DNA of 64,000 nt from Kribbella flavida DSM 17836 (GCF_000024345.1 NC_013729.1:3472001-3536000); one strand, 5' to 3'. Counted from the first letter of the stretch, positions 9,184 to 20,120 are shown. Translations and numbers: made by a program. The notes: generated from the sequence alone by a model not told the origin.

Positions 9184-10518
9184 TCAGCGCGGAGCCGGCG
9201 CCGAGGTCGGCGTGCCGGTCGGCGTCGGCGACGTCGTCGGGGAGGGGGTGGGCGTCGGCGTCGGAGTGGGCGTCGGGGTGGGGGTGGGCGTCGGCGTGGT
9301 GGGCGGCTCGAACGGGCCGAGGAACAGCAGGCGGTTCGGCGAGTTCGCGCCGGGGTTCTGGACCTCGTCCGGGGTCGCGGTCTCGAGCAGCGCCTTGCTC
9401 ACCTCGGCGGGTGTCGCCTCGGGATGCGTGCTCAGGTACAGCGCGATCACCCCGGCGACGTGTGGCGCGGCCATCGACGTACCGCTCATCGTGCGGGTCG
9501 CCTCCGGGTCGTTGATCGCGACCGAGGTGATCTCGACGCCCGGTCCGGACAGGTCGACGCAGCTGCCGTAGTTGGAGAACTTCGGCCGGGTGTCCTCCCG
9601 GTCGGTGGCGCCGACGGTGATCGCCAGCGGCTCGCGGGCCGGCGAGACGTTGCAGGCGTCGGTGCTCTCGTTGCCGGCGGCCACCGCGTAGCTGATCCCG
9701 GACTCGATCGAGGCCCGGACCGCCGCGTCGGTGGCGTCGTCGATGCTGCCACCGAGGCTGAGGTTGGCCACCGCCGGCTTCTTGGCGTTGGCCGTCACCC
9801 ACTCGATGCCCGAGACCACCGTCTCGGTGGTGCCGGAGCCGATGCAGTTCAGCACCCGGACGCCGTACACCTTGGCCTGCTTGGCGACGCCGTACGTCGT
9901 ACCGGCGATGGTGCCGGCGACGTGGCTGCCGTGGCCGGCGCAGTCGACGCCGTTCTGGCCGTCGCCGATGGTGTCGGTCCCGACCGACGCCCGGCCGCCG
10001 AAGTCCTTGTGCTCGGGGTAGATGCCGGTGTCGATCACGTAGACGCTGACGTTGTCCGCGGCAACGGACGGGGTGAACTTGCGGTCCAGCGGCAGCTCGC
10101 GCTGGTCGGTCCGGTCCAGGCCCCACGGCGGATCGTCCTGCTTCGCCGTGAACACCTGGTTCTGCTGGACGTAGGCGACCTGCGGATCGCGCGCGACGTT
10201 CTCGGCCTGCTCCGGGGTCATCGCGGCGGAGAAGCCGCGCAGCGAGGACCGGAACTCCTTGCGCACGGTCAGGTCGTACGCGGTCGCCAGACTCCGGGTG
10301 GTGGCCCTGGTCATCGCCGCCGACGGGTTGCCGGCCAGCACGACGATGTAGGTACCGGGCACCGCCGCCGGGCTGCCGGCGCCGCGGATCAGCGGCTCGG
10401 AGCGCTCGGTCGTCGGTGCCTCGCGCGCGGTGGCCGGCGCGGCGCCGAGCACGGGCACCAGGAGCAACGCGGCCCCCGCCACGGCCGTGGCTCGGAACGG
10501 GATGTTGAACGGCGTCAT
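9184..10518 (-). CDS. Secreted subtilisin-like (S8) serine protease with Pro-Thr tail
   Basis: A 444-residue secreted endopeptidase. Residues 1-31 form a Sec signal peptide (hydrophobic core ending AAPATA). An inhibitor I9-type propeptide follows ([13 protein letters not shown] to [11 protein letters not shown], about residues 55-125). The S8 catalytic domain has the triad Asp in VYVIDTGIY, His in GHGSHVAGT and Ser in [12 protein letters not shown], plus the oxyanion Asn in AAGNEST. The last about 45 residues are an uninterrupted Thr-Pro repeat, likely a cell-wall-spanning or disordered linker. There is no C-terminal transmembrane helix, which argues against it being the ESX mycosin MycP. The ATG start has GAGGAG upstream. 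It is transcribed alone, towards the Rieske gene, and shares the hairpin at 9121-9152. Confidence 0.95.
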   Translation of the reverse strand: MTPFNIPFRATAVAGAALLLVPVLGAAPATAREAPTTERSEPLIRGAGSPAAVPGTYIVVLAGNPSAAMTRATTRSLATAYDLTVRKEFRSSLRGFSAAMTPEQAENVARDPQVAYVQQNQVFTAKQDDPPWGLDRTDQRELPLDRKFTPSVAADNVSVYVIDTGIYPEHKDFGGRASVGTDTIGDGQNGVDCAGHGSHVAGTIAGTTYGVAKQAKVYGVRVLNCIGSGTTETVVSGIEWVTANAKKPAVANLSLGGSIDDATDAAVRASIESGISYAVAAGNESTDACNVSPAREPLAITVGATDREDTRPKFSNYGSCVDLSGPGVEITSVAINDPEATRTMSGTSMAAPHVAGVIALYLSTHPEATPAEVSKALLETATPDEVQNPGANSPNRLLFLGPFEPPTTPTPTPTPTPTPTPTPTPSPTTSPTPTGTPTSAPAPR

Positions 10519-10682
10519 CGGCTGGACTCCTCGTCGGCAGTTCGGTCGTCACCCGGGGACGAGGCTAGAACCGGCGCGGCCGCCGGGCGTGGCGTCGGTC
10601 GCGGCAGTGGGCAAGCCGTAACACGATCTCCGCCGGGCCGAAAGACAGCCCGCGCCTTGCCCGGCGGCGATCCCGCGACGGG

Positions 10683-11111
10683 TCAGGACCGCGTGCGAGC
10701 CCGGTGGTTGGCGTGCCTGCGGACGGCGAACCGGTACGCCGCCTGGATCATCGGTGCCAGGTCGGCGACCGTGCGGTCCGACGGCGACAGCACGCAGATC
10801 CAGTGCTGCGGGGTGTAGACTGGGTGCGGCATGACGGTGTCGAGAGCGGTGAAGTCGAGATCGGCCGGGGGAGTGGGGAACAGGTCCAGGTAGTCGGCTT
10901 TCGGCAGGCCGAGATTCAGCCGGTAGACGCCCGGGCGGTCCAGGTTCGAGGCGCTGTCGTACCCGTCGGAGGTGACCACGGTCGCGTACGGCAGCTGCCG
11001 TTCGGGCGGCAGGTCGCCGTCCGGGTCGTACACGAAGAAGGTGTCCCCGTTGGCCTGGAGTGCCCGGACGCCGGGCCCGGTCAGCTGCCCGATCAGTTGG
11101 TCGATATCCAT
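10683..11111 (-). CDS. DUF6194-like protein
   Basis: The 142-residue cytosolic protein resembles, from memory, the DUF6194 family of unknown function (MDIDQLIGQLTG, GDTFFVYDPDGDLPP, YATVVTSD, RLNLGL). The frame extends to an ATG at 11156, which would add 15 residues. I prefer 11111 because MDID matches the usual family start and because the longer form would run through the inverted repeat at 11118-11148. No membrane segment or catalytic signature is visible. A fold related to nucleotide- or phosphate-binding MmcQ/YjbR proteins is possible but not shown. It is divergent from uvrC. Confidence 0.7.
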   Translation of the reverse strand: MDIDQLIGQLTGPGVRALQANGDTFFVYDPDGDLPPERQLPYATVVTSDGYDSASNLDRPGVYRLNLGLPKADYLDLFPTPPADLDFTALDTVMPHPVYTPQHWICVLSPSDRTVADLAPMIQAAYRFAVRRHANHRARTRS

Positions 11112-11117
11112 GCCTTC

Positions 11118-11148
11118 AAGTCTGTCATTGAACCTGCAATGAAGACTT
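11118..11148. promoter_or_regulatory. AT-rich inverted repeat between DUF6194-like gene and uvrC, candidate operator
   Basis: AAGTCT-g-TCATTG and CAATGAAGACTT pair over 12 bases each with a single unpaired G, separated by AACCTG. It begins 7 bp before the reverse-strand ATG at 11111. The AT-rich sequence stands out in this G+C-rich window and looks like a regulator-binding site or a leader hairpin. Confidence 0.5.
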
Positions 11149-11194
11149 TTGCGCATCAGACCCCGTCCCGGCGGGCGTTGTCGGCGGGGCGAAC

Positions 11195-11200
11195 TAGGGT
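11195..11200 (+). promoter_or_regulatory. -10 hexamer TAGGGT for a probable leaderless uvrC transcript
   Basis: TAGGGT ends 6 nt before the GTG start of uvrC, the spacing expected if transcription begins at the start codon. No clear -35 is seen at 16-19 bp. GGTGAG between them could act as a weak ribosome site instead. Confidence 0.45.
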
Positions 11201-11206
11201 GGTGAG

Positions 11207-13252
11207 GTGGCTGATCCGTCGTCCTACCGCCCTGCTCCGGGCTCCATCCCCGACTCGCCCGGGGTGTACCGCTTCAGTGACTCCGCCGGCCGGGTGATCT
11301 ACGTCGGCAAGGCGAAGAACCTGCGCGCCCGGTTGTCGTCGTACTTCCAGGACCTGGCGAACCTGCACCCCCGGACCCAGTCGATGGTGACCACCGCCGC
11401 GAAGGTGGACTGGACCGTGGTCGGCACCGAGGTGGAGTCGCTGCAGCTGGAGTACTCCTGGATCAAGGAGTACGACCCGAGGTTCAACGTGAAGTACCGG
11501 GACGACAAGTCCTACCCGTGGCTGGCGATCACCCTCAACGAGGACTACCCGCGGGTGATGGTCGGCCGCGGCCAGAAGAAGAAGGGCATCCGGTACTTCG
11601 GCCCGTACAGCCACGCCTGGGCGATCCGGGAGACCGTCGACCTGCTGCTGCGGGTCTTCCCGATGCGCTCGTGCAGCAAAGGCGTGTTCAACCGGCACCG
11701 CCAGATCGGCCGGCCCTGCCTGCTCGGTTACATCGGCAAGTGCGCCGCGCCGTGCACCGGCCAGGTCAGCCAGGAGGAGCACCGCAGGATCGTCGAGGAC
11801 TTCTCCGCCTTCCTGTCCGGCCAGACCGCGACGTACGTGCGCCGGCTGGAGAAGGAGATGAAGGCGGCCGCCGCCGAGCTGGAGTACGAGCGGGCCGCGA
11901 AGATGCGCGACGACCTGGCCGCGCTGGAGAAGGCGCTGGCCAAGAACGCGGTGGTGCTCGGCGACGGCACCGACACCGACGTGGTCGCGCTGAGCGAGGA
12001 CCCGCTCGAGGTGGCCGTGCAGATCTTCTACGTGCGCGGCGGCCGGATCCGCGGCCAGCGCGGCTGGATCGCCGACAAGGCCGACGGCACCGCGACCACC
12101 GGCGACCTGGTCTCCCGGTTCATCCAGCAGATGTACGCCGGTGAGGCGGCCGACGCGATCCCGCGCGAGATCCTGGTCCCGGTGGTGCCGGACGACGAGG
12201 CCGCGCTGACCGAGTGGCTGTCGCAGCTGCGCGGGTCGCGGGTCGCGATCCGGGTCCCGCAGCGCGGCGACAAGAAGGCGCTGATGGAGACCGTCGAGCG
12301 CAACGCGCTGCAGACGCTGACCATGCACAAGACCAAGCGGGCCAGCGACCTGACCACCCGCAACCAGGCCCTGGAGGAGATCCAGGCCGCGCTCGACCTG
12401 CCCGAGGCTCCGCTGCGGCTGGAGTGCTACGACGTGTCCAACCTGCAGGGCACCGAGGTGGTCGCCTCGATGGTCGTGTTCGAGGACGGCCTGCCGCGCA
12501 AGAGCGAGTACCGGCGGTTCGTGATCCGCGGTGTCGAGGGCCAGAACGACGTCGCCTCGATCGCCGAGGTGCTGACCCGGCGGTTCAAGCGGCTGCTGGA
12601 CGAGCGGGCGACGCTGACCGGCGACCCGGCCGCCGACGGCGCCGACGAACCGGACGCGGCGGCGGCCTTGATCGACCCCGAGACCGGCCGAGCGAAGAAG
12701 TTCTCCTACGCGCCGGGCCTGGTGGTCGTCGACGGCGGCCCGCCGCAGGTCGCGGCCGCCCGGCAGGCGATGGACGAGCTGGGCCTCGGCGACATCCCGG
12801 TCTGCGGCCTGGCCAAGCGGCTGGAGGAGGTCTGGCTGCCCGACGAGCAGGACCCGGTGATCTTCTCCCGGACCTCCGAGGGGCTCTACCTGCTCCAGCG
12901 GCTGCGCGACGAGGCACACCGGTTCGCGATCACCCACCACCGCAACCGCCGGTCGAAGTCGATGGTGGAGAGCGTGCTCGACGACGTACCGGGGCTCGGC
13001 GAGGTGCGGCGCAAGACCCTGCTGCGGCACTTCGGTTCGTTGCGCAAACTGCGGGAGGCGACCGTCGACGAGGTGGCCGGGCTGCCCGGCTTCGGACGCC
13101 GGACGGCCGAGTCGGTGGTCGTCGCGGTGAACGCTGTGGCAACGAAGGCCGACACCGGCCGGGCGCCGTCGGTGAACACCGCCACGGGCGAGATACTGGA
13201 CGACGACGGACCGGGGCCCGCCGGTCCGCCGAACGGGGAGAACCGAAACTGA
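11207..13252 (+). CDS. uvrC: UvrC, excinuclease ABC subunit C
   Basis: UvrC makes both incisions around a lesion in nucleotide excision repair after UvrA/UvrB loading. The 681-residue protein shows the GIY-YIG nuclease at the N-terminus ([23 protein letters not shown], residues about 17-95), a cysteine-bearing region, a UVR domain that binds UvrB (about 212-250), the RNase H-like C-terminal nuclease ([20 protein letters not shown], from about 403) and a helix-hairpin-helix DNA-binding tail ([18 protein letters not shown], about 592-640). Length is normal. The GTG at 11207 is chosen because the protein then begins just before the GIY-YIG domain. It leads the conserved uvrC-rapZ-yvcK cluster and its stop overlaps the rapZ start by one base. 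Confidence 0.97.
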   Translation: MADPSSYRPAPGSIPDSPGVYRFSDSAGRVIYVGKAKNLRARLSSYFQDLANLHPRTQSMVTTAAKVDWTVVGTEVESLQLEYSWIKEYDPRFNVKYRDDKSYPWLAITLNEDYPRVMVGRGQKKKGIRYFGPYSHAWAIRETVDLLLRVFPMRSCSKGVFNRHRQIGRPCLLGYIGKCAAPCTGQVSQEEHRRIVEDFSAFLSGQTATYVRRLEKEMKAAAAELEYERAAKMRDDLAALEKALAKNAVVLGDGTDTDVVALSEDPLEVAVQIFYVRGGRIRGQRGWIADKADGTATTGDLVSRFIQQMYAGEAADAIPREILVPVVPDDEAALTEWLSQLRGSRVAIRVPQRGDKKALMETVERNALQTLTMHKTKRASDLTTRNQALEEIQAALDLPEAPLRLECYDVSNLQGTEVVASMVVFEDGLPRKSEYRRFVIRGVEGQNDVASIAEVLTRRFKRLLDERATLTGDPAADGADEPDAAAALIDPETGRAKKFSYAPGLVVVDGGPPQVAAARQAMDELGLGDIPVCGLAKRLEEVWLPDEQDPVIFSRTSEGLYLLQRLRDEAHRFAITHHRNRRSKSMVESVLDDVPGLGEVRRKTLLRHFGSLRKLREATVDEVAGLPGFGRRTAESVVVAVNAVATKADTGRAPSVNTATGEILDDDGPGPAGPPNGENRN

Positions 13253-14118
13253 TGGACGAGTCGAGCGGCAACCTGGTCATCGTGTCCGGCATGTCCGGCG
13301 CGGGACGGAGTTCGGTCGCGGACGTGCTGGAGGACCTCGGCTGGTTCGTGGTCGACAACCTGCCGCCGATGTTCCTGACCACGATCGTGGAGCAGGTCGT
13401 CGGCACCGGCGCCTCGCCCCGGCTGGCGGTGGTGGTCGACGTCCGGACCGGCATGTTCTTCGACGAGCTCGGCGCGGCCATCCAGGACCTGCGCACCAAG
13501 GGGTACCGGCCGCTGACCCTGTTCCTGGAGGCGTCCGACGACGTGATCGTGCGCCGCCAGGAGAGCGTGCGCCGGCCGCACCCGCTGCAGGGCGAGGGCC
13601 GGCTGCTGACCGGGATTCAGCGGGAGCGCGAGCTGCTCGGCGACATCCGGGCCGGCGCCGACCTGGTGATCGACACCTCGAACCTGAACATCCACCAGCT
13701 CGCCGCGAAGATCGTGAACGCCTTCGGCGACGAGGAGAACGCCGAGCTGCGGGCCACCGTGGTGTCGTTCGGTTTCAAGTACGGCATCCCGGTCGACGCC
13801 GACGTGGTCGCCGACATGCGCTTCGTGCCGAACCCGTACTGGCAGCCCGACCTGCGCCCGATGACCGGCCAGGACCGGCCTGTGTCAGACTTCGTGCTCG
13901 GCCATCCGCTGGCCCAGCAGTTCCTGCAGAACTACGTGGACGTGCTGGACACCCTGCGGACCGGCTACCTGAACGAGGGCAAGCGGTTCGTCACGGTCGC
14001 GATCGGCTGCACCGGGGGTAAGCACCGGAGCGTCGCCATGGCCGAGGAGATCGGCAAGCGGCTGCGGGAGAAGGGGTCACCGACCTTGGTGGTGCACAGG
14101 GATCTGGGGCGGGAGTGA
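13252..14118 (+). CDS. rapZ: RapZ family nucleotide-binding protein
   Basis: The 288-residue protein belongs to the RapZ/YvcJ family, which in Escherichia coli is an RNA-binding adaptor for small-RNA decay and in Gram-positives is a nucleotide-binding protein with less clear targets. The N-terminal kinase-like domain has a P-loop GMSGAGRS in which Arg replaces the usual Lys, a substitution common in actinobacterial members. The C-terminal domain carries the conserved FGFKYGIP, DMRFVPNPYW and IGCTGGKHRSV motifs. The ATG overlaps the uvrC stop by one base (TGATG), and the stop overlaps the yvcK start by 4 bp, so the three genes form one coupled operon. Confidence 0.95.
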   Translation: MDESSGNLVIVSGMSGAGRSSVADVLEDLGWFVVDNLPPMFLTTIVEQVVGTGASPRLAVVVDVRTGMFFDELGAAIQDLRTKGYRPLTLFLEASDDVIVRRQESVRRPHPLQGEGRLLTGIQRERELLGDIRAGADLVIDTSNLNIHQLAAKIVNAFGDEENAELRATVVSFGFKYGIPVDADVVADMRFVPNPYWQPDLRPMTGQDRPVSDFVLGHPLAQQFLQNYVDVLDTLRTGYLNEGKRFVTVAIGCTGGKHRSVAMAEEIGKRLREKGSPTLVVHRDLGRE

Positions 14119-15056
14119 CGAGATCTCCCCGAGTCGTGGCGCTGGGTGGCGGGCACGGTCTCGCCGCGTCGCTGTCCGCCCTGCGGCAGGTGACCGACCA
14201 GCTGACCGCGGTCGTCACGGTCGCCGACAACGGCGGATCGTCGGGCCGGCTGCGCACTGAGCTGGGGGTGCTGCCGCCGGGTGACCTGCGAATGGCGCTG
14301 GCCGCGTTGTGCCGCGACGACGAGTGGGGCCGCACCTGGGCCGACGTGCTGCAGCACCGGTTCCGCAGTGACGGCGCCCTGCACGACCACGCGGTCGGCA
14401 ACCTGCTGATCGTCGCGCTCTGGGAACTGCTCGGCGAGGCCGTCGACGGGCTCGACTGGGTCGCCCGGCTGCTCGGCGCCCAGGGCCGGGTGCTGCCGAT
14501 GTCGTCGGTCCCGCTGGACATCACCGCGCGGGTGCTCGGCCTGGATCCGCTGCACCCCGAGGCGATCAGCGAGATCCGCGGGCAGACCGAGGTCGCCACC
14601 ACCAACGGCCACGTCGTCGACGTCGCGCTCGACCCGGCCGACCCGCCGGCCTGCCCGGAGGCGCTGGTCGCCGTCGCGGAGGCCGACTGGGTCGTTGTCG
14701 GTCCGGGGTCGTGGTTCACCTCGGTGATTCCCAACCTGCTGGTCCCGGCGTTGTGCCGCGGGCTGGAGCAGACCAGCGCGCGGCGCGTGCTGACGCTGAA
14801 CCTCGGCGAACAGATCGGCGAGACCGACGGCTTCTCCCCGGAGACCCACCTCGAGGTGCTCGCCGCGCACGCGCCCGAGCTGCGCATCGACGTGGTCCTG
14901 GCCGACCAGGACCACGTGCCCGACCCGGAGTCGTTACGCCGTACGGCAAGCTCGCTCGGTGCCGAGCTGGTGGTCGCGGACATCGCCGACGACCAGCGCC
15001 AGCTCCACCACGACCCGGCGAAGCTGGCGAAGATCTACCGCGAGATCTTCCAGTAG
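14115..15056 (+). CDS. yvcK: YvcK/CofD-like gluconeogenesis factor
   Basis: YvcK (CuvA in mycobacteria) binds UDP-sugars and is needed for normal cell wall growth on gluconeogenic carbon. The 313-residue protein shows the family's CofD-like Rossmann fold: ALGGGHGLAASL at the N-terminus, TVADNGGSSGRLR, LLPGD-like VLPPGDLRMAL, and DWVVVGPGSWFTSVIPNLL in the centre. Start GTG at 14115 overlaps the rapZ stop by GTGA. In most actinobacteria whiA follows directly; here a reverse-strand sigma factor operon is inserted, converging on yvcK with only 16 bp between stop codons. Confidence 0.95.
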   Translation: MTRSPRVVALGGGHGLAASLSALRQVTDQLTAVVTVADNGGSSGRLRTELGVLPPGDLRMALAALCRDDEWGRTWADVLQHRFRSDGALHDHAVGNLLIVALWELLGEAVDGLDWVARLLGAQGRVLPMSSVPLDITARVLGLDPLHPEAISEIRGQTEVATTNGHVVDVALDPADPPACPEALVAVAEADWVVVGPGSWFTSVIPNLLVPALCRGLEQTSARRVLTLNLGEQIGETDGFSPETHLEVLAAHAPELRIDVVLADQDHVPDPESLRRTASSLGAELVVADIADDQRQLHHDPAKLAKIYREIFQ

Positions 15057-15072
15057 CGGGCGTCGCCGCCGG

Positions 15073-15930
15073 CTACTTCTTGGCGAAGATCGGGGTGCGC
15101 TCGAACGTCTTGCCGCCCGGAACGCCGGCCTGGTCGGGCTGGAACGGGTTGGCGTCGAAGCGGGCGACCTCGCGACCCCGCGCGTCCGAGAAGACCGCCC
15201 AGATCGGCGCCATCGGGTCTCCGACGGTGGTCCGGGTCGAGTACCACAGGAAGAACCCGTCGCGGATGACCGCCGGGGACACCACGCCGTCGACGGTCCG
15301 GAACTCGATCTTGGCGATGCCGGGCGGGACGACGCCCTTCGCGCCGTACCGGTCGGCGTAGACGACGTACGGCTTGTCGGCGGTGACCGACTGCCGCAGG
15401 TAGTCGTCGCCCGGGGAGGCGACACCCGGCTCGGCGTTGTCGAGGCAGTACGCGTAGCGCTTGCGGTCGGGGGAGACCAGGATCGCGTGGAACCAGCTGC
15501 CGGTGCCCTGGGTCACCGCCACGGTCCAGTTGCTGATCGGGTCGGAGCCCCCGCCGGCGGCCTTCTGCGAGCCCTGCTGGTAGTTGCGGTCCTGCGGCTT
15601 GCAGCGTGCGACCACCTGCGCGGCGGACAGCGTGCTCTGCGGCAGTTGCTTGTCCGGCAGGACCTTGCCGGTCTTGGCGTCCATGGTCACCGTGGTCGGG
15701 GACGCCGGAAGTCCCAGGCCGGCCACCGGGGGGTTGCTCGGCTGCCCGGGCCAGACGGCGACGGCGGTGGCGACGCCGGCCACCGCGACGGCGCCGGCCG
15801 CGACCGCGCCGGCCCGGCGGATCCGCTGCCCGCGGCGGCCACGGCGTACGACGTCGTCCACGGAGTGCCGCAGCGGCTGGGCCGAGTCGTCGGCGGCGTC
15901 GGACAGCAGGTCTTCGATCTCGGTGCTCAC
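15073..15930 (-). CDS. Membrane protein co-transcribed with SigE-family sigma factor, possible anti-sigma
   Basis: The 285-residue protein has a short cytoplasmic N-terminus rich in acidic and Arg residues, one transmembrane helix (about residues 38-60, [20 protein letters not shown]), and a large extracytoplasmic domain with several Trp, Tyr and Cys residues ([19 protein letters not shown]). The GTG start at 15930 overlaps the sigma factor stop by 4 bp and has AGAGG 7 nt upstream inside that gene. A single-pass protein coupled to an extracytoplasmic-function sigma factor is often its anti-sigma factor, but I see no zinc-binding H-x3-C-x2-C motif in the N-terminus, so that role is inferred from position only. 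Confidence 0.85.
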   Translation of the reverse strand: MSTEIEDLLSDAADDSAQPLRHSVDDVVRRGRRGQRIRRAGAVAAGAVAVAGVATAVAVWPGQPSNPPVAGLGLPASPTTVTMDAKTGKVLPDKQLPQSTLSAAQVVARCKPQDRNYQQGSQKAAGGGSDPISNWTVAVTQGTGSWFHAILVSPDRKRYAYCLDNAEPGVASPGDDYLRQSVTADKPYVVYADRYGAKGVVPPGIAKIEFRTVDGVVSPAVIRDGFFLWYSTRTTVGDPMAPIWAVFSDARGREVARFDANPFQPDQAGVPGGKTFERTPIFAKK

Positions 15931-16463
15931 AACAGGACCTCTTTCTTGTGATCGGCCGGTGCGGCGGTGCCGGTGCCCGGCCGGTGCAGCTGTTCGCGCA
16001 GTGCCGCGAGTCCCCGGGAGGTCTGGCTCTTGACCGCGCCGGTCCCGATGCCGAGCACCTGCGCGGTCTCCTCGATGCTCAGGTCCGCGTAGTGCCGCAG
16101 GACCACGCAGGCCCGTTGCCGCGGCGCGAGCCGGGCCAGCGCCTCGATCACCAGCAACCGGTCGTCGACCGTGCGGGCGGGGTCGGGCAGCGGCTGGTCC
16201 GGGACCTCGTCGTCGAGGAACTCCCGGCGCCACGGCCGCTTGGCCTGGTCGAGCACCACCGACACCACGGCCCGGTGGGCGTAGGTGTTGAGCCCGGCGT
16301 GGTGGTCCAGCCGGTCCCAGGCGCGGTACACCCGGACGAGCGCGTCCTGGGCCGCGTCCTCGGCCCGGTGCCAGTCGCCGCACATCAGGTACGCCGTCCG
16401 GCGCAACCGGCGGAGCGCCGCGGCGGCGAACTCGGTGAAGTCCGCCTCACTGCGTCGTCGCAT
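15927..16463 (-). CDS. SigE-family (ECF) RNA polymerase sigma factor
   Basis: The 178-residue protein has sigma region 2 ([41 protein letters not shown], residues about 8-50; the DxxQD core-binding motif reads DAAQDALV) and region 4 with a helix-turn-helix ([35 protein letters not shown], about 110-150). The order and spacing fit the SigE/SigM-like ECF group common in actinobacteria. ATG at 16463 is preceded by GAGAGGAG at 7 nt. It is the first gene of a two-gene operon running back towards yvcK, and it is divergent from whiA. An inverted repeat at 16478-16502 lies just before its ribosome site. Confidence 0.93.
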   Translation of the reverse strand: MRRRSEADFTEFAAAALRRLRRTAYLMCGDWHRAEDAAQDALVRVYRAWDRLDHHAGLNTYAHRAVVSVVLDQAKRPWRREFLDDEVPDQPLPDPARTVDDRLLVIEALARLAPRQRACVVLRHYADLSIEETAQVLGIGTGAVKSQTSRGLAALREQLHRPGTGTAAPADHKKEVLL

Positions 16464-16477
16464 CGTCGCTCCTCTCG

Positions 16478-16502
16478 GGGTGTCGGAAGAGGAACGACAC
16501 CC
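16478..16502. promoter_or_regulatory. Inverted repeat upstream of sigma factor gene
   Basis: GGGTGTCG and CGACACCC form a perfect 8-bp inverted repeat around GAAGAGGAA, abutting the ribosome site of the reverse-strand sigma factor. The second arm starts with a GGAAC on the plus strand, an ECF-type -35 element pointing towards whiA, with GGTT about 18 nt on. Either operator, leader hairpin or sigma-dependent promoter; all tentative. Confidence 0.35.
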
Positions 16503-16604
16503 GGCCCCGGAAAGGTTGCCACGACCCGTAACACCGACCGCGGCGGGGGAGTTGGACCGGGTACCGGCCGGAGGGTCTTTGACAGCAGTGGGAGGATTTC
16601 GTAC

Positions 16605-17588
16605 ATGGCGATGACTGCACAGGTGAAGTCCGAGCTGACCAGCATCCAGGTCACGAAACCCTGCTGCCGCAAGGCCGAGGTCTCGTCCGTACTCCGGTTC
16701 GCCGGCGGCCTGCACCTGGTGTCCGGCCGGATCGTGGTCGAGGCCGAGCTGGACAGCGCCCGGGCCGCCCGGCGGCTGCGCAAGGACATCGCCGAGATCT
16801 TCGGCCACCCGTCGGAGGTCGTGGTCATCTCCCCGTCGGGAATCCGCAAGCAGACGAAGTACGTCGTCCGGGTGGTCCGTGACGGCGACGCGCTGGCCCG
16901 CCAGACCGGCCTGGTCGACAACCGCGGCCGCCCGGTCCGTGGGCTGCCGCCGGCGGTGGTGTCGGGGGCCTCCTGCGACGCGGTGGCGGCCTGGCGCGGC
17001 GCGTTCCTGGCGCACGGCTCGCTGACCGAGCCCGGCCGGTCCTCGTCGCTCGAGGTGACCTGCCCCGGGCCGGAGGCCGCGCTCGCGCTGGTCGGTGCGG
17101 CCCGGCGGCTCGGCATCGGCTCCAAGGCCCGCGAGGTGCGCAACGTCGACCGCGTGGTGATCCGCGACGGCGACGCGATCGGCGCCCTGCTGACCCGGCT
17201 CGGCGCGCACGAGTCGGTGCTGGCCTGGGAGGAGCGCCGGATGCGCCGCGAGGTCCGCGCGACGGCGAACCGGCTGGCCAACTTCGACGACGCGAACCTG
17301 CGCCGCTCGGCCCGCGCGGCGGTCGCGGCCGGCGCCCGGGTGGAGCGCGCGCTGGAGATCCTCGGCGACGACGTCCCGGACCACCTGCAGGTGGCCGGCA
17401 AGCTGCGCCTGGAGCACAAGCAGGCCAGCCTCGAGGAGCTCGGCCAGCTGCACGAGCCGGCTCTCACCAAGGACGCGGTGGCCGGCCGGATCCGCCGCCT
17501 GCTGGCGATGGCCGACAAGCGCGCCGCCGACCTCGGCATCCCCAACACCGAGGCCAACCTGACCCCCGACATGCTCGACCCGGCCTGA
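16605..17588 (+). CDS. whiA: WhiA, DNA-binding sporulation/division regulator
   Basis: WhiA is a DNA-binding protein that in Streptomyces works with WhiB to switch on division genes during sporulation and is conserved in Gram-positives. The 327-residue protein has the LAGLIDADG-homing-endonuclease-like middle part ([22 protein letters not shown]) and a C-terminal sigma-70-region-4-like helix-turn-helix ([30 protein letters not shown]). Two in-frame ATGs are available, 16605 and 16611; GGGAGGA at 16590-16596 is better spaced for 16605, and the family usually starts MAMTA. The gene is separated from yvcK by the sigma factor pair and from gap by 229 bp containing a terminator. Confidence 0.96.
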   Translation: MAMTAQVKSELTSIQVTKPCCRKAEVSSVLRFAGGLHLVSGRIVVEAELDSARAARRLRKDIAEIFGHPSEVVVISPSGIRKQTKYVVRVVRDGDALARQTGLVDNRGRPVRGLPPAVVSGASCDAVAAWRGAFLAHGSLTEPGRSSSLEVTCPGPEAALALVGAARRLGIGSKAREVRNVDRVVIRDGDAIGALLTRLGAHESVLAWEERRMRREVRATANRLANFDDANLRRSARAAVAAGARVERALEILGDDVPDHLQVAGKLRLEHKQASLEELGQLHEPALTKDAVAGRIRRLLAMADKRAADLGIPNTEANLTPDMLDPA

Positions 17589-17643
17589 TCCGGCCGCCGC
17601 CGTAGCGCCGCGGCTTCACCAGCAGAATCACTGGTATTCACCG

Positions 17644-17672
17644 CACGACCCCGGACGATCTCCGGGGTCGTG
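17644..17672 (+). terminator. Hairpin terminator after whiA
   Basis: A perfect 12-bp stem (CACGACCCCGGA with TCCGGGGTCGTG) and a 5-nt loop lie 56 bp past the whiA stop. The remaining 145 bp to the gap start should hold the gap promoter, but I see no convincing -35/-10 pair. Confidence 0.75.
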
Positions 17673-17778
17673 GTGCGTCGGGGTGGTCTGCTCGGTGGGC
17701 TACCGGCCGGTCCGGCTGGTCTGATGTGGACGGTACCAGTGGATCAAGTGGGCTGTTGGGCTAGTGTTTCGGCTGTAG

Positions 17779-18822
<1,044 letters not shown>

Positions 18823-18840
18823 CGTTCTCCCCACCACAGT

Positions 18841-18883
18841 GCGTCCGAAGAACCCTGGCCGGTAGCGCAGGTTCTTCGGACGC
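18841..18883 (+). promoter_or_regulatory. Perfect intercistronic hairpin between gap and pgk
   Basis: GCGTCCGAAGAACC at 18841-18854 pairs perfectly with GGTTCTTCGGACGC at 18870-18883 around a 15-nt loop. It lies 18 bp after the gap stop and 27 bp before the pgk start, without a T-tract. It may attenuate transcription into pgk, mark an RNA processing site, or protect the gap message 3' end so that more GAPDH is made than the downstream enzymes. Confidence 0.75.
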
Positions 18884-18910
18884 TCGCGGTTTGCCGAAGG
18901 AAACTCGACT

Positions 18911-20113
18911 GTGAAGACGATGGAAGATCTGGGGGACGTGGCCGGCCTGCGGGTGCTGGTGCGCTCCGACCTGAACGTGCCGATCAAGGGCGACGAGATC
19001 GGCGACGACGGCCGCATCCGCGCCTCGCTGCCGACCCTGCTCACGCTGGCCAAGGCCGGCGCCAAGGTGATCGTGACCGCGCACCTCGGCCGTCCCAAGG
19101 GCACGGCGAACCCGGAGTTCACGCTGGCCCCGGTCGCCCGGCGGCTCGGTGAGCTGCTGCAGCCCGAGGGTGTCACCGTGCGGTTCGCCACCGACGTGAC
19201 CGGCGAGAGCGCGCAGGAGGCGGTGCAGGAGCTCGACGAGGGCGAGGTGCTGCTGCTCGAGAACGTGCGGTACGACCCGCGTGAGGAGAGCAAGGACGAG
19301 GCCGAGCGCGGGGCGCTGGCCGACGAGCTGGCCGGTCTGGCCGACCTGTTCGTCAGCGACGGCTTCGGCGTCGTGCACCGCAAGCAGGCCAGCGTGTACG
19401 ACGTGGCCCGCAAGCTGCCGCACGCGGCCGGCGGCCTGGTGCTCGCCGAGGTCGAGGTGCTGAAGAAGCTCACCGAGAGCCCGGAGCGCCCGTACGTCGT
19501 CGTACTGGGCGGCGCGAAGGTGTCGGACAAGCTCGCGGTGATCGACAACCTGCTGGCCAAGGCCGACAAGCTGCTGATCGGCGGCGGCATGGTGTTCACC
19601 TTCCTCAAGGCCCAGGGCCACGAGGTCGGCAAGAGCTTGCTCGAGGAAGACCAGCTGGACACGGTCAAGGGCTACCTGGACGCCGCGAAGGCCAAGGGCG
19701 TCGAGATCGTGCTGCCGACCGACATCGTGGTCGCGCCCGAGTTCAAGGCCGACGCGCCCGCCACCGTGGTCGCCGCCGACGCGATCCCGGCCGACCAGCT
19801 CGGTCTGGACATCGGCCCGGAGTCCGGCCAGGCGTTCGCCGCGGAGATCGCGGCCGCGAAGACCGTGTTCTGGAACGGCCCGATGGGTGTGTTCGAGATG
19901 GCGGCGTTCGCCGGCGGAACCAAGGCCGTGGCGAAGGCGTTGACCGAGGTGGACGGCCTCAGTGTCGTCGGTGGCGGCGACTCGGCGGCCGCCGTACGGC
20001 AGCTGGGCTTCGCGGACGACCAGTTCGGGCACATCTCCACCGGAGGTGGCGCGTCGCTGGAATACCTGGAGGGCAAGGAGCTCCCAGGTCTCGCTGTGCT
20101 GGAAGAGGAGTAA
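18911..20113 (+). CDS. pgk: Phosphoglycerate kinase
   Basis: Transfers the acyl phosphate of 1,3-bisphosphoglycerate to ADP, yielding ATP. The 400-residue, two-domain protein shows the N-terminal substrate site ([16 protein letters not shown]), the hinge region ([15 protein letters not shown]), the lysine-rich [19 protein letters not shown] and the C-terminal nucleotide site ([32 protein letters not shown]). Length is normal. It starts on GTG with GAAGGAAA about 8 nt before. It belongs to the gap operon; the hairpin upstream may set its level relative to gap. Confidence 0.98.
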   Translation: MKTMEDLGDVAGLRVLVRSDLNVPIKGDEIGDDGRIRASLPTLLTLAKAGAKVIVTAHLGRPKGTANPEFTLAPVARRLGELLQPEGVTVRFATDVTGESAQEAVQELDEGEVLLLENVRYDPREESKDEAERGALADELAGLADLFVSDGFGVVHRKQASVYDVARKLPHAAGGLVLAEVEVLKKLTESPERPYVVVLGGAKVSDKLAVIDNLLAKADKLLIGGGMVFTFLKAQGHEVGKSLLEEDQLDTVKGYLDAAKAKGVEIVLPTDIVVAPEFKADAPATVVAADAIPADQLGLDIGPESGQAFAAEIAAAKTVFWNGPMGVFEMAAFAGGTKAVAKALTEVDGLSVVGGGDSAAAVRQLGFADDQFGHISTGGGASLEYLEGKELPGLAVLEEE

Positions 20114-20120
20114 CCAAGGA

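Noticed and set aside
9184..10518. Subtilase near ESX genes as the mycosin MycP
   Set aside because: MycP has a C-terminal transmembrane helix and lies in the ESX operon. This protein ends in a Thr-Pro repeat, has an I9 propeptide and is on the opposite strand with its own ribosome site.
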